The translations under genes were made by a program, and so were the position numbers. Source: an uncultured Paracoccaceae bacterium (GTDB lineage Bacteria > Pseudomonadota > Alphaproteobacteria > Rhodobacterales > Rhodobacteraceae). Taken from it: DNA of 64,000 nucleotides. Location of the stretch: NCBI GenBank assembly GCA_947489445.1, contig CANLDN010000001.1, positions 930,001-994,000 on the forward strand, read 5' to 3'. Every line of letters begins with the position of its first letter. Within the stretch, counting starts at the first letter, position 1. A model generated the notes under the pieces. The model had not been told where the DNA came from. It did no database searches and worked only from the letters and a program-made list of their open reading frames with translations. This document shows, in pieces, positions 43,121 to 52,608 of this stretch.

Positions 43121-43612
43121 ATGGGACTGACGGCAGAGGCAGCTTATTGGTTTCTGCCCGCCGTCATTCCAATCGCTATCTTTGTCTCTTGGAGCGATAT
43201 GCGGCGGATGAAGATCCCCAATATCGCCACCGACGGCCTTATCATATGCTATGCGATACTTGGGTTGTTCGCGCTGCCATTCGTAGACTATTTGTGGCAC
43301 TGGAGCCATTTTGCCGTGATGTTGGCCGCAGGCATCGTCATGAATGCGGCCCGCATAATGGGTGCGGGTGATGCGAAATTTATTGCATCCGCAGCGCCCA
43401 TGGTCGCGCTGGCTGATCTGCGGCTTATCATTATTCTACTCACGGCTTGCCTACTGGCAGGCTACGCCACCCACCGTCTGGCGCGCATCAGCCCACTGCG
43501 CAGAATGACGCCAGATTGGGAAAGCTGGGAGACTGGGAAGAGGTTTCCAATGGGTTTTCCGCTTAGCATGACACTACTGTTTTATCTGGTCATCGTGGCA
43601 ATATACCGCTGA
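43121..43612 (+). CDS. cpaA: Prepilin peptidase CpaA (TadV)
   Basis: 163 residues, six membrane segments, the short A24 form without the N-methylase domain. The two catalytic aspartates are in SWSDMRRMKIPN and GAGDAKF, the hallmark of type IV prepilin peptidases. It should process the pilin-like proteins at 32611 and 33007. It starts 3 bases after the TPR gene. Confidence 0.94.
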   Translation: MGLTAEAAYWFLPAVIPIAIFVSWSDMRRMKIPNIATDGLIICYAILGLFALPFVDYLWHWSHFAVMLAAGIVMNAARIMGAGDAKFIASAAPMVALADLRLIIILLTACLLAGYATHRLARISPLRRMTPDWESWETGKRFPMGFPLSMTLLFYLVIVAIYR

Positions 43613-43733
43613 GAAAGCGGTAATGCCTTGTACTGGGACATGTTTGTTCACTATTTCGCCATAATGGGCTGCGATCTTAATAAGCAACTCCGCAACCCTG
43701 CGGCTTCTGTTATATGTGATGGACGGGACTAAG

Positions 43734-45044
43734 ATGAACGTGCAAGCTTCCAATGTAATGGCACCACCAGCGCCACGCAGCCTTGATGGCATGCTGCTGC
43801 CAATGTCGATGATGCGTGATATCCTGATCAAGACAATGTTCCGCATGAACCTTGATCTGGTCTCCACTCTCAGCCGGGCCGTATGCCTGCCTGTACCTGT
43901 CACTCAGGAACTTGTTGATATGGCCCGCGGCCAGCTTCTGCTAGAAGCGACGGGTACACTCAATGCCAACAACGGCAACGAAATGGGCTATCAGCTGACC
44001 GATGCTGGTCGCGCGCGCGCACTCGACGCACTTGCCCAATCGGAGTATTATGGTGCCATGCCTGTACCGCTCGACATCTACCGCGAGCAGATCAAACGCC
44101 AATCCATCCGCAATATCCAGATCACCCGGGACCAGCTGTCAACGGCTATGGGCCACCTTGTCCTGCCCGATGATTTACTGTCGAACCTCGGCCCTGCCGT
44201 CAGCGCGGGTCGTTCGATCCTGATGTATGGCCCTCCGGGTAACGGTAAATCGTCCATCTCGAACGGGATCAGGGACGCGCTTGGCGACAAGATCTATGTC
44301 CCCCGCGCGATTGAATATTCCGGTCAGGTCATCACAGTCTATGACCCTATCGTGCATAGTGCGGCAGAAGACGACATCGACGACCCCAACAGCTTGCGCC
44401 GCACTTCTGGCCGGTTCGACACACGGTATGTGCGTTGCGAACGGCCCACAGTGATCACGGGTGGTGAATTGTCACTCTCGATGCTGGACCTTGTCTATAA
44501 CCCGACAGCGCGGACCTATCAGGCGCCGTTGCAGCTGAAATCAACCGGCGGCATCTTCATCGTGGATGACCTTGGTCGCCAGGCTGAACCGCCACAAACA
44601 CTTGTGAACCGCTGGATTGTTCCACTCGAAGAAAACAAGGATATCTTGGCGCTGCAATCCGGTGAAAAGTTCGAGGTGCCATTCGACACGCTCGTCATCT
44701 TCTCCACCAACTTCCACCCGAACGCGATCTTCGATAAAGCGGCTTTGCGTCGTATCTTCTACAAGATCAAGATCGATGGGCCCCATCAGGAAGACTTCCT
44801 GAAAATCTTCGCCATGGTCGCGCGGAAACGGAAAATGCCGCTGGACGAAGACACGCTCGTTCACCTGCTGAACGTGCGTTACCCGGAAATTGACAATGTC
44901 TATGCGAACTACCAACCGATCTTCCTGATCGACCAGATGATTTCCATTTGCGAATTCGAGGGTATTCCCTACCAGATGTCTCCCGATCTGATTGACCGGG
45001 CCTGGGCCAACATGTTCGTCAAGGAAGAAGAGATCCTTCACTAA
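43734..45044 (+). CDS. AAA+ ATPase downstream of the Tad cluster
   Basis: 436 residues from the ATG at 43734 (in-frame starts at 43716 and 43719 are possible). Walker A is YGPPGNGKSSI (about 165-175) and Walker B GGIFIVDDLGRQ (about 272-283); FSTNFHP fits sensor 1. An N-terminal part of about 130 residues (LVSTLSRAVCLPVPVTQELVDMARGQ...) is not a domain I recognise. A 9-bp terminator follows. The position 121 bases after cpaA suggests a link to the pilus, but the role is unknown. Confidence 0.85.
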   Translation: MNVQASNVMAPPAPRSLDGMLLPMSMMRDILIKTMFRMNLDLVSTLSRAVCLPVPVTQELVDMARGQLLLEATGTLNANNGNEMGYQLTDAGRARALDALAQSEYYGAMPVPLDIYREQIKRQSIRNIQITRDQLSTAMGHLVLPDDLLSNLGPAVSAGRSILMYGPPGNGKSSISNGIRDALGDKIYVPRAIEYSGQVITVYDPIVHSAAEDDIDDPNSLRRTSGRFDTRYVRCERPTVITGGELSLSMLDLVYNPTARTYQAPLQLKSTGGIFIVDDLGRQAEPPQTLVNRWIVPLEENKDILALQSGEKFEVPFDTLVIFSTNFHPNAIFDKAALRRIFYKIKIDGPHQEDFLKIFAMVARKRKMPLDEDTLVHLLNVRYPEIDNVYANYQPIFLIDQMISICEFEGIPYQMSPDLIDRAWANMFVKEEEILH

Positions 45045-45070
45045 CGCCCTTTGGGCATTCCCAAGCAACT

Positions 45071-45100
45071 GACTTCCCCATACCATCGGGGAAGTCTTTT
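45071..45100 (+). terminator. Intrinsic terminator after the AAA+ gene
   Basis: GACTTCCCC (45071-45079) pairs with GGGGAAGTC (45088-45096), followed by TTTT. It closes the Tad cluster transcript. Confidence 0.9.
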
Positions 45101-45116
45101 CGTTTGGGGACGTGAA

Positions 45117-45899
45117 ATGCAGAAAATTGGCGTGGCCGGATGCGGCCGCATGGGCATGGGGATGCTCAACAACCTGAAAAACGGCGGCTTTGACGCGCAG
45201 GGCTTCGATATCCGCCCGCTGCCCGGTATCGAGACAAGTATTGATACATTCTGCGACGGGCTGGAAACACTCATCACTGTGGTCCGCGATGCCGACGAAA
45301 CAGATGCGTTGCTCTTCGATACCCAAGCAGTCATCGCGCGCGCCCAAACGCTGAAAACGATCATCATCAGTTCCACGTTATCACCGCATTACGTAATGGG
45401 ATTGCGCACGAAGATCCCGGCACAAATCACTTTGATCGACGCCCCAATGTCGGGCGCCCAAATCAAGGCCGATGCAGGCACGCTCACCTTCATGACAGGC
45501 GGCGATACCACCAAAATCAAACCGCTTCTTGAAACCATGGGCCGCGACATTCATCACATGGGCGATTTCGGGGCCGGTATGACCGCAAAAGTGCTCAACA
45601 ACTTGCTCGCCGCATCGCACACAGCCATGACGCGGTTGGTATTGGATTGGGCAGATGCAGCTGGCGTCGCGGAAGACAAGCTATTGCGCCTCATACACAC
45701 CGCGTCGGGTCAAAACTGGTTCGCGTCAGGTTTCAACGACATCGAATTCACCCGCGACGGCTATACGGCCGGCAACACCATCGATATTCTGGTCAAGGAT
45801 GTCGGGGCCGCCCTCGACATTGCGCAGGATACGGACACGACCCTTCCAACAGCCATACGCGACACGCTGCAACAACTGGCACCACGTGACAAACCGTAA
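45117..45899 (+). CDS. NAD(P)-dependent beta-hydroxyacid dehydrogenase (3-hydroxyisobutyrate dehydrogenase family)
   Basis: 260 residues from the ATG at 45117 (GGGGACG ribosome site); an upstream in-frame start at 45051 would lie across the terminator. The Rossmann motif GVAGCGRMGMGMLNNL is at the start, then DAPMSGAQIKADAGTLTFMTGG and the catalytic lysine in GAGMTAKVLNNLL, all hallmarks of the family. Substrate unknown. A copy of the 24-bp hairpin repeat supplies its stop codon. Confidence 0.9.
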   Translation: MQKIGVAGCGRMGMGMLNNLKNGGFDAQGFDIRPLPGIETSIDTFCDGLETLITVVRDADETDALLFDTQAVIARAQTLKTIIISSTLSPHYVMGLRTKIPAQITLIDAPMSGAQIKADAGTLTFMTGGDTTKIKPLLETMGRDIHHMGDFGAGMTAKVLNNLLAASHTAMTRLVLDWADAAGVAEDKLLRLIHTASGQNWFASGFNDIEFTRDGYTAGNTIDILVKDVGAALDIAQDTDTTLPTAIRDTLQQLAPRDKP

Positions 45900-45918
45900 G
45901 GTGGGTCTTGACCCACCC
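45895..45918. repeat. 24-bp hairpin repeat, copy 3 (inverted)
   Basis: Exact reverse complement of the copies at 17105 and 19734, with GTGGGTC-TT-GACCCAC. It overlaps the stop codon TAA (45897-45899) of the upstream gene. Confidence 0.85.
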
Positions 45919-45941
45919 CGCCTGCGCGGTAGGTCAGCCTC

Positions 45942-48347
45942 ATGACCACCTTGCCCGCGCCCTTTCAAAACTGGTTCGCCACCCGCGGCTGGGAAATTCA
46001 CCCCCATCAGCAGGCGATGCTTGATCGGGCAGACGCCCCTGCCCTCATGCTGATCGCACCCACCGGCGGCGGCAAAACACTCGCTGGGTTTCTGCCCAGC
46101 CTTTCAGAACTCGCGGACTGCAACCACCAAGGGCTACACACGCTCTATGTCTCGCCGCTCAAGGCGCTCGCTGCGGACATCAAACGCAACTTGCGCACGC
46201 CTGTTGACGAAATGAACCTGCCCATCCGGATCGAGGATCGGACAGGTGACACATCCTACACCCAAAAACGGCGCCAGCGGGCGGACCCGCCACATATTCT
46301 GCTGACCACACCCGAATCTCTGGCGCTGCTGACCAGCTACGAGGACGCGCCGCACATCTTCAAAGGCCTCCAGCGGATCATTGTCGATGAAATCCACGCA
46401 CTGGCGGAAAGCAAGCGTGGCGATCAACTCATGCTCGCCCTCAGTCGCCTGCAAACGCTGGCACCCAACCTACGGCGCGTCGGGTTGTCCGCTACTGTCG
46501 AAGACCCTGATGCGATAGCCCGCGAACTCGCCTGTCATCCCGACCCCTGCGAGATCATCAATGCCGATCCGGGGCCAGACCCGGACATTTCTATGCTCAC
46601 CACCGATGAAAAACCACCCTGGACTGGTGGTGGCGCGGCCTATGCGATCCCCGCAGTGTTGGACGAGGTGCGCAAACACAACACGACCCTGATTTTCCAC
46701 AACACCCGCGCCCAGGCCGAGATTTTCTTTCACAACCTCTGGCTGGCGAATTCCGACGATCTACCCATCGGCATCCACCACGGCAGCCTTGCACGCGAAC
46801 AACGCGAACGGGTCGAAGGTGCGATGGTCGCAGGCGATTTACGCGCCATCGTTTGCACCGGCAGCCTCGACTTGGGGATCGACTGGGGCGATGTTGACCT
46901 TGTCGTTCAGGTCGGTGCGCCGAAAAACGTCAAACGGCTCGTCCAGCGCATCGGACGCGCCAATCACCGCTACAACGCGCCGTCCAAGGCGCTGCTCGTG
47001 CCCGCCAACCGGTTCGAGGTGGTCGAATGTGTCGCGGCGCTCGAAGCCGTCAAGGAACACGACCTCGACGGCGATCCCAAGGGTCCCGGCCCGCGAGATG
47101 TCCTTTGTCAGCACATCCTGATCACCGCCTGCAGCGGCCCGTTCAACGCCGACACACTTTATGCTGAAATCAAAACCGTTGGCGCCTACCAGTCACTCAC
47201 GCGGTCCGAATTCGACGATTGCCTCGATTTCTGCGCAACTGGCGGCTACGCCCTGCGCGCTTACGACAAATGGAAACGCCTCCTGCAAACCGCCGACGGC
47301 AACTGGCAGCTACGCGACCCCCGTGCTGCCCAGCGCATCCGCATGAATATCGGCACCATTCAGGACACCGACACACTCAAGGTCCGCATGAAAGGTAACT
47401 TCAAACCCTTGGGCGAGGTCGAAGAAGCCTTCGCCGCGACCCTCACCCAGGGCGATACCTTTCTGATTGGTGGACAGGTTGTGCGCTACGAAAACCTCAA
47501 GGAAATGACGGTTGAGGTCTCCCGGCGTGGCGATAAGAAGCCCAAGATCGCCACCTTCATGGGCACCAAATTCGCCAATTCCACCCAGCTGTCACAACGT
47601 ATCCTGCGCATGTTCCGTCAGGATAGCTGGCCCGAATTGCCGGACCACACCGCCGAATGGCTGACCCTTCAGCGCGAGGTTTCCAAACTGCCAGAGGCGG
47701 ACCGCATTCTGGTCGAAAGTTTTCCGCATGAAGGTCGCCACCACATCTGTGCCTATGGCTTTGCGGGCCGTAACGCGATGCAAACACTCGGCATGTTGTT
47801 GACCCAGCGGATGGAGGAACTGGACCTGCACCCTTTGGGGTTTGTCGCAACCGACTATGCAACACTTGTCTGGGGGCTCGATCCCGTCACAGACCCGGCT
47901 CCGCTTTTCCGCGCGCCCGACCTGCGCGCGGGGTTCGAAACCTGGCTCTCCGGCAATGCCGTAATGAAAAAAACCTTCCGGGGTGCGGCCACCATCGCGG
48001 GCCTGATCGAACGCAATCTGCCGCAAGCCCGCAAATCCGGACGGCAAGCCACATTTTCCTCCGATATCCTCTACGACACGCTCAGCAAATACGATCCCGA
48101 CCACCTGATGCTGCAAATCACCCGCGAAGAGGCCCTGCGCGGGCTTGTCGATTTTGGACGGATCGAGGAAATGCTGGACCGCACCAAGGGCAGCGTCGAT
48201 CATGTCATCCTCAACCGCGTGACACCCCTGTCGCTGCCAATGTTCTTGGAACAAGGGCGCATTGCCGTCGCCGGTGCCGCACAAGATCGGATGCTGGAGG
48301 AAACCGCGCAGCAACTGATGCAAGAGGCCGGGATGAAAACGGATTGA
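45942..48347 (+). CDS. Ligase-associated DEXH-box DNA helicase (Lhr-like)
   Basis: 801 residues, the size of the ligase-associated Lhr subfamily. Walker A is LIAPTGGGKTLAGFLP (about 34-49), the DEIH box is VDEIHALAESKRGDQL, and the C-terminal helicase motif is VQRIGRANHRYN. The Lhr-type C-terminal domains follow, including GRHHICAYGFAGRNAMQTLG. The subfamily occurs with ATP-dependent DNA ligase, an exonuclease and PdeM in DNA repair; here only PdeM is adjacent. AGGTCAGCC precedes the ATG. Confidence 0.93.
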   Translation: MTTLPAPFQNWFATRGWEIHPHQQAMLDRADAPALMLIAPTGGGKTLAGFLPSLSELADCNHQGLHTLYVSPLKALAADIKRNLRTPVDEMNLPIRIEDRTGDTSYTQKRRQRADPPHILLTTPESLALLTSYEDAPHIFKGLQRIIVDEIHALAESKRGDQLMLALSRLQTLAPNLRRVGLSATVEDPDAIARELACHPDPCEIINADPGPDPDISMLTTDEKPPWTGGGAAYAIPAVLDEVRKHNTTLIFHNTRAQAEIFFHNLWLANSDDLPIGIHHGSLAREQRERVEGAMVAGDLRAIVCTGSLDLGIDWGDVDLVVQVGAPKNVKRLVQRIGRANHRYNAPSKALLVPANRFEVVECVAALEAVKEHDLDGDPKGPGPRDVLCQHILITACSGPFNADTLYAEIKTVGAYQSLTRSEFDDCLDFCATGGYALRAYDKWKRLLQTADGNWQLRDPRAAQRIRMNIGTIQDTDTLKVRMKGNFKPLGEVEEAFAATLTQGDTFLIGGQVVRYENLKEMTVEVSRRGDKKPKIATFMGTKFANSTQLSQRILRMFRQDSWPELPDHTAEWLTLQREVSKLPEADRILVESFPHEGRHHICAYGFAGRNAMQTLGMLLTQRMEELDLHPLGFVATDYATLVWGLDPVTDPAPLFRAPDLRAGFETWLSGNAVMKKTFRGAATIAGLIERNLPQARKSGRQATFSSDILYDTLSKYDPDHLMLQITREEALRGLVDFGRIEEMLDRTKGSVDHVILNRVTPLSLPMFLEQGRIAVAGAAQDRMLEETAQQLMQEAGMKTD

Positions 48348-48386
48348 CGCTTGATCTGATGCAAGTAATCGCGCAAAGAACAGATC

Positions 48387-49070
48387 ATGAACGGCTATTC
48401 CTTCATCTTTTGCGAAACGCAATGTACGGCCTTGCCCTCCGGCGCGCTCTACCTGCCGGATCATGAAACGCTTTGTGTCTCGGACCTGCATTTGGGGAAA
48501 TCAGACCGGATCGCGCGGCGCAGCGGTGTCATGCTCCCCCCTTACGAGGTGCAGGAAACGCTGGAAAAGCTACAAAGCGACATCAACCAAACCAATCCCA
48601 AAACGATCATCTGCCTTGGTGACAGCTTTGATGATATGGACGCCGCACAAAGCCTGACCGACGACACGCGGCTTCACCTCATTGGCTTGCAGGCCGGGCG
48701 CAAGTGGATCTGGATCGAAGGGAATCATGACCCGGGTCCGATTGATCTGGGGGGTACACATCTGATGCAAATCCAGATAGGCACCCTGACATTTAGGCAC
48801 ATCGCAACCGATGCCAGCGCCGAAGTATCAGGCCATTACCATCCCAAACATCGGGTCACCGGACGCAGCAGGCCCTCGTTTCTCTACGATCAAACCCGCA
48901 TGATCCTGCCAGCTTATGGGGCCTATACGGGCGGGTTGGGCAGCCATACGCCTGAACTACGACGGCTTTTTAACGCGCATCCCATGGCTATTCTGACGGG
49001 CAAACGGGCGATCGCCGTGCCCCTTACAAAAAGCCAGCCGCCTGCACGGCCTCACGGTAGGTCTTACTGA
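48387..49070 (+). CDS. pdeM: Ligase-associated DNA damage response endonuclease PdeM
   Basis: 227 residues of the calcineurin-like metallophosphoesterase fold with metal motifs CVSDLHLGKSD, ICLGDSFDD, WIEGNHDPG and SGHYHPKHRV. It is the known partner of the ligase-associated helicase, located 39 bases downstream here. Its last 47 bases overlap the convergent LytTR gene. Confidence 0.92.
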   Translation: MNGYSFIFCETQCTALPSGALYLPDHETLCVSDLHLGKSDRIARRSGVMLPPYEVQETLEKLQSDINQTNPKTIICLGDSFDDMDAAQSLTDDTRLHLIGLQAGRKWIWIEGNHDPGPIDLGGTHLMQIQIGTLTFRHIATDASAEVSGHYHPKHRVTGRSRPSFLYDQTRMILPAYGAYTGGLGSHTPELRRLFNAHPMAILTGKRAIAVPLTKSQPPARPHGRSY

Positions 49071-49767
49071 CCGGAACCTTGGTGCCTGTTTCCAACAGCA
49101 GATAGTCGCGGTTCTTTTCGCGCAGGCTGTTCTGCACATAAGCGGCAGCCACCCAATGGGATCGGTGCGTACAAAATCCGGGCGTTTCATCCATTTCAAG
49201 CACAGCATCGGCAAACCGCATCAAAATGCGATGCGTGGATTGGTCCGCCAAATGCACCTCGACATAGTGATCATCGACCGTCAGACGCACGATCGGAGAC
49301 TGAGAAACGGCAGGTAAACGATGATATAGCCGCGGCTTTTCGACCTCTGATATGCTGTGATCATGGGTCATGAAATAGACGAGCATACCGACAGTTGCCG
49401 TCACACTAAGGACATTGAGCGTTATGAACAGCAAACTATCGAGGCTTTGAAACTCAACCGAAAACAACCCGCTATAGGCCCAAACAGAGGGCGAAAAGGT
49501 AACTGAAAATGCAGCGATCGACAGGATTTGCCATCTGAACGGTGCAACATCGGGGAACAGTTGATCGACAATACGGTTTGAAGAGCGGACGAAAATATTT
49601 GCGCCTAAAACAATTGGCGCCCAATAAAGAAACCGTAGCGGCAGACTCAGGGACTCAAACGTACCAAAGGGGCCAATCACCGCAAGCACCGCAGACAGGC
49701 CAAACAAAAACATCCAAACCGGCGGTGTGACGAATGACGAAACAGCTTTAGCGAGAAATTCATTCAT
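49024..49767 (-). CDS. Membrane-bound LytTR-domain DNA-binding protein
   Basis: 247 residues. Four membrane segments fill about 15-135 (FVTPPVWMFLFGLSAVLAVIG, FLYWAPIVLGANIFV, ILSIAAFSVTFSPSVWAYSG, LLFITLNVLSVTATVGMLVYF). A C-terminal LytTR domain at about 150-245 has IVRLTVDDHYVEVHLADQSTHRILMRFADAV and GFCTHRSHWVAAAYVQ. A regulator that binds DNA while in the membrane is plausible; ligand and targets unknown. Convergent overlap with pdeM. Confidence 0.88.
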   Translation of the reverse strand: MNEFLAKAVSSFVTPPVWMFLFGLSAVLAVIGPFGTFESLSLPLRFLYWAPIVLGANIFVRSSNRIVDQLFPDVAPFRWQILSIAAFSVTFSPSVWAYSGLFSVEFQSLDSLLFITLNVLSVTATVGMLVYFMTHDHSISEVEKPRLYHRLPAVSQSPIVRLTVDDHYVEVHLADQSTHRILMRFADAVLEMDETPGFCTHRSHWVAAAYVQNSLREKNRDYLLLETGTKVPVSKTYREAVQAAGFL

Positions 49768-49829
49768 GAACTTCTAGTTAGCTCACGACAGGGGGGCAGA
49801 CAACTCCCAGAACTGCATGAAAATCAGCT

Positions 49830-50723
49830 TCAAGCTGTCAACCCATCCGGTTCAACCAACCCGTTCGCTCTGCAACAGGCCGTCACGGTATTCGCCAGCA
49901 GGCAAGCAATCGTCATCGGGCCAACACCGCCAGGTACTGGCGTGATTGCCCCCGCAACAGCCGCACAGCTGTCATAGTTGACATCACCGACCAAACGGGT
50001 GCCGCCGTCAGGTTTGTCAATCCGGTTGATACCAACGTCAATGACGGTCGCACCCGGCTTGATCCAATCACCCGGTACCATCTCCGGACGTCCGACAGCC
50101 GCCACGACGATATCCGCCCGACGCACAACCGCCGGCAAATCCTTTGTCCGACTATGGGCAATCGTGACAGTGCAACTCTCACCCAACAGCAGCTGCGCCA
50201 TCGGTTTGCCAACGATATTCGACCGTCCCAAAACCACAGCATTCATCCCCGACAGACTGCCATGATGATCACGCAGCATCATCAGACACCCTAATGGCGT
50301 GCAGGGCACCATGCTCTTCTGGCCAGTGCCCAACAGACCCACATTCGAGATATGAAACCCATCCACATCCTTGACCGGGTCGATGCTGTTGATGACCAGA
50401 TCACTGTCCAGATGGTCCGGCAGCGGCAATTGTACCAGAATACCATGCACAGCGGGATCAGTGTTCAACTGATCAATCAGCGCCAGCAAATCAGCCTCGG
50501 ACGTATCCACATCCAATCGATGCTCAAACGAGGCCATACCAACCTCTTTCGTCATTTTCCCCTTGGACCGAACATAAACCTGACTGGCCGGATCTTCGCC
50601 CACCAACACAACGGCCAGACCCGGGGTGATCGCATGCTCTGCCTTCAGGCGCGCCACATGGTCCGCAACCTGACCACGTACTTTTGCTGCAAAGGCTTTT
50701 CCATCAATCACTGTCGCTGTCAT
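49830..50723 (-). CDS. folD: Bifunctional methylenetetrahydrofolate dehydrogenase/cyclohydrolase
   Basis: 297 residues. Active-site lysine region [17 protein letters not shown], then [10 protein letters not shown] and [19 protein letters not shown] (NADP site), [16 protein letters not shown] near the end. It interconverts methylene-, methenyl- and formyl-tetrahydrofolate. It lies next to fhs, giving a C1-folate pair on the minus strand. Confidence 0.97.
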   Translation of the reverse strand: MTATVIDGKAFAAKVRGQVADHVARLKAEHAITPGLAVVLVGEDPASQVYVRSKGKMTKEVGMASFEHRLDVDTSEADLLALIDQLNTDPAVHGILVQLPLPDHLDSDLVINSIDPVKDVDGFHISNVGLLGTGQKSMVPCTPLGCLMMLRDHHGSLSGMNAVVLGRSNIVGKPMAQLLLGESCTVTIAHSRTKDLPAVVRRADIVVAAVGRPEMVPGDWIKPGATVIDVGINRIDKPDGGTRLVGDVNYDSCAAVAGAITPVPGGVGPMTIACLLANTVTACCRANGLVEPDGLTA

Positions 50724-50750
50724 ATCTCATCTTTCACAATTCGGGAGGGT

Positions 50751-50788
50751 GGGTGGGGCGATGGCGCAAGCCGAACGTCGCCCCACCC
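50751..50788. repeat. GC-rich hairpin element between fhs and folD
   Basis: GGGTGGGGCGA (50751-50761) and its exact complement TCGCCCCACCC (50778-50788) flank 16 bases that contain GGC-GCAA-GCC, so the element can fold as a hairpin with an inner stem. It resembles REP-like hairpins in alphaproteobacteria; this is by eye only. It is in the 70-base gap between two co-directional genes. Confidence 0.65.
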
Positions 50789-50793
50789 TATTA

Positions 50794-52470
50794 TTAAAAC
50801 AAGCCGTCAATCTCACCATCGGCATTCAACATAATCGCTTCCGCAGATGGCACGCGCGGCAGACCCGGCATCGTCATGATCTCACCACAGATCGCAACGA
50901 TAAACCCGGCCCCGGCGCTCAATCTCACCTCGCGCACCGGTACACTGTGACCCGTTGGAGCACCACGCAGGCTCGGATCGGTTGAAAAACTATACTGCGT
51001 CTTGGCCATACAAACCGGCAGATTGCCATATCCCTGCGCTTCCCACGCCTTTAGCTGCTCGCGGATCTTGGTATCCGCAATCACCTCATCAGCGCGATAG
51101 ATCCGCTTCGCAATCGTATCGATCTTTTCAAACAGGCTCATATCATCCGGGTAGATCGGCGCAAAATTCGCCTCGCCAGCATCCGCAATCTGCGCCACCC
51201 GCGTGGCCAGCTCGGTCGTCCCTTCCGACCCTAGCGCCCAATGTTTGCACAGGATCGCTTCCGCACCTTGGGTTTCCACATAGGCCTTGACCGCAGCCAC
51301 CTCAGCATCGGTATCCGTCACAAAATGGTTGATTGCCACGACAACCGGCACACCAAAAGACTTCACATTCTCGATATGCCGCCCAAGGTTCGGACACCCT
51401 GCATTGACTGCCTCCACATTCTCAGCACCAAGGTCAGCCTTGGCCACGCCGCCATTCATCTTCATCGCGCGCACAGTGGCCACAACCACCACACAGGACG
51501 GGGCCAACCCGGCCTTGCGGCATTTGATGTTCATGAACTTCTCAGCGCCCAAATCAGCGCCAAAGCCAGCCTCGGTCACGACATAATCGGCCAGCTTCAG
51601 CGCCGTCGTTGTGGCAGTCACCGAATTGCAGCCATGCGCGATATTCGCAAACGGGCCACCATGCACAAAGGCCGGATTATTTTCCAACGTCTGTACAAGG
51701 TTCGGCTGCATCGCGTCTTTCAGCAGCACCGTCATCGCGCCATCGGCCTTGATATCGCGGCAATAAACCGGGCTGCGATCACGTCTGTAGGCCACGATGA
51801 TATCACCCAGGCGCTTCTGCAGATCGTCCAGATTGCGGGCCAAACACAGGATCGCCATCACCTCGGACGCGACAGTAATGTCAAAACCGGCCTCACGGGG
51901 GAAACCATTGGCCACACCACCCAGTGAGGTCGTGATCTGCCGTAGCGCGCGGTCATTCATATCCAAAACGCGGCGCCAAACGACGCGCCGGATGTCAATC
52001 TCCAGCGCGTTGCCCCAATAAATATGGTTGTCGATCATCGCCGATAACAGGTTATGGGCAGACGTAATCGCGTGAAAATCCCCCGTGAAATGCAGGTTCA
52101 TATCTTCCATCGGAACCACTTGGGCATAACCGCCGCCAGCCGCGCCACCCTTCATGCCGAAACAAGGACCAAGCGAGGCTTCGCGAATACAAATCGCGGC
52201 CTTCTTGCCAATCGCATTCAGGCCATCACCCAAACCAACGGTGGTTGTGGTCTTGCCCTCGCCCGCAGGGGTCGGATTGATCGCAGTGACAAGGATCAGC
52301 TTGCCGTCCTCTCGATCCTGCACACTGTCAATCAGCTGCTGGCTGACCTTCGCCTTGTCATGGCCATAAGGCACTAAATCATGGCTTTCGATGCCCAGCT
52401 TCGCGCCAATTTCCTGAATGGGTCGCTTGCTTGCCGCGCGCGCAATCTCGATATCCGACTTATATTCCAT
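50794..52470 (-). CDS. fhs: Formate-tetrahydrofolate ligase
   Basis: 558 residues from the ATG at 52470 with an AGGGAAG ribosome site; the frame extends to 52500 but this start gives the normal family length. P-loop-like [18 protein letters not shown] is near residue 65, and the whole length matches Fhs. It uses ATP to make 10-formyl-THF from formate, and the reverse activity supports C1 oxidation in marine bacteria. It is upstream of folD in the same orientation. Confidence 0.97.
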   Translation of the reverse strand: MEYKSDIEIARAASKRPIQEIGAKLGIESHDLVPYGHDKAKVSQQLIDSVQDREDGKLILVTAINPTPAGEGKTTTTVGLGDGLNAIGKKAAICIREASLGPCFGMKGGAAGGGYAQVVPMEDMNLHFTGDFHAITSAHNLLSAMIDNHIYWGNALEIDIRRVVWRRVLDMNDRALRQITTSLGGVANGFPREAGFDITVASEVMAILCLARNLDDLQKRLGDIIVAYRRDRSPVYCRDIKADGAMTVLLKDAMQPNLVQTLENNPAFVHGGPFANIAHGCNSVTATTTALKLADYVVTEAGFGADLGAEKFMNIKCRKAGLAPSCVVVVATVRAMKMNGGVAKADLGAENVEAVNAGCPNLGRHIENVKSFGVPVVVAINHFVTDTDAEVAAVKAYVETQGAEAILCKHWALGSEGTTELATRVAQIADAGEANFAPIYPDDMSLFEKIDTIAKRIYRADEVIADTKIREQLKAWEAQGYGNLPVCMAKTQYSFSTDPSLRGAPTGHSVPVREVRLSAGAGFIVAICGEIMTMPGLPRVPSAEAIMLNADGEIDGLF

Positions 52471-52608
52471 GAAAACTTCCCTGCATAAGGCTGACGCCAC
52501 ACTTGTTCACATCGCTTCTAACCTGACGGCAACCCACCACAGGCCGCGATTGCGACATTTTCGCCCGCATAATCGGCGGGTACAGCGCAACCGTTTCGGA
52601 TCAGAAAC

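Noticed and set aside
47592..48491. 299-codon open frame on the minus strand
   Set aside because: Antisense to the helicase and the start of pdeM.
52501..52608. Possible hairpin (CCCGC/GCGGG near 52564-52580) as a terminator or riboswitch between fhs and the MOSC gene
   Set aside because: Only a 5-bp stem without a proper T-run and no riboswitch core; not enough to call.
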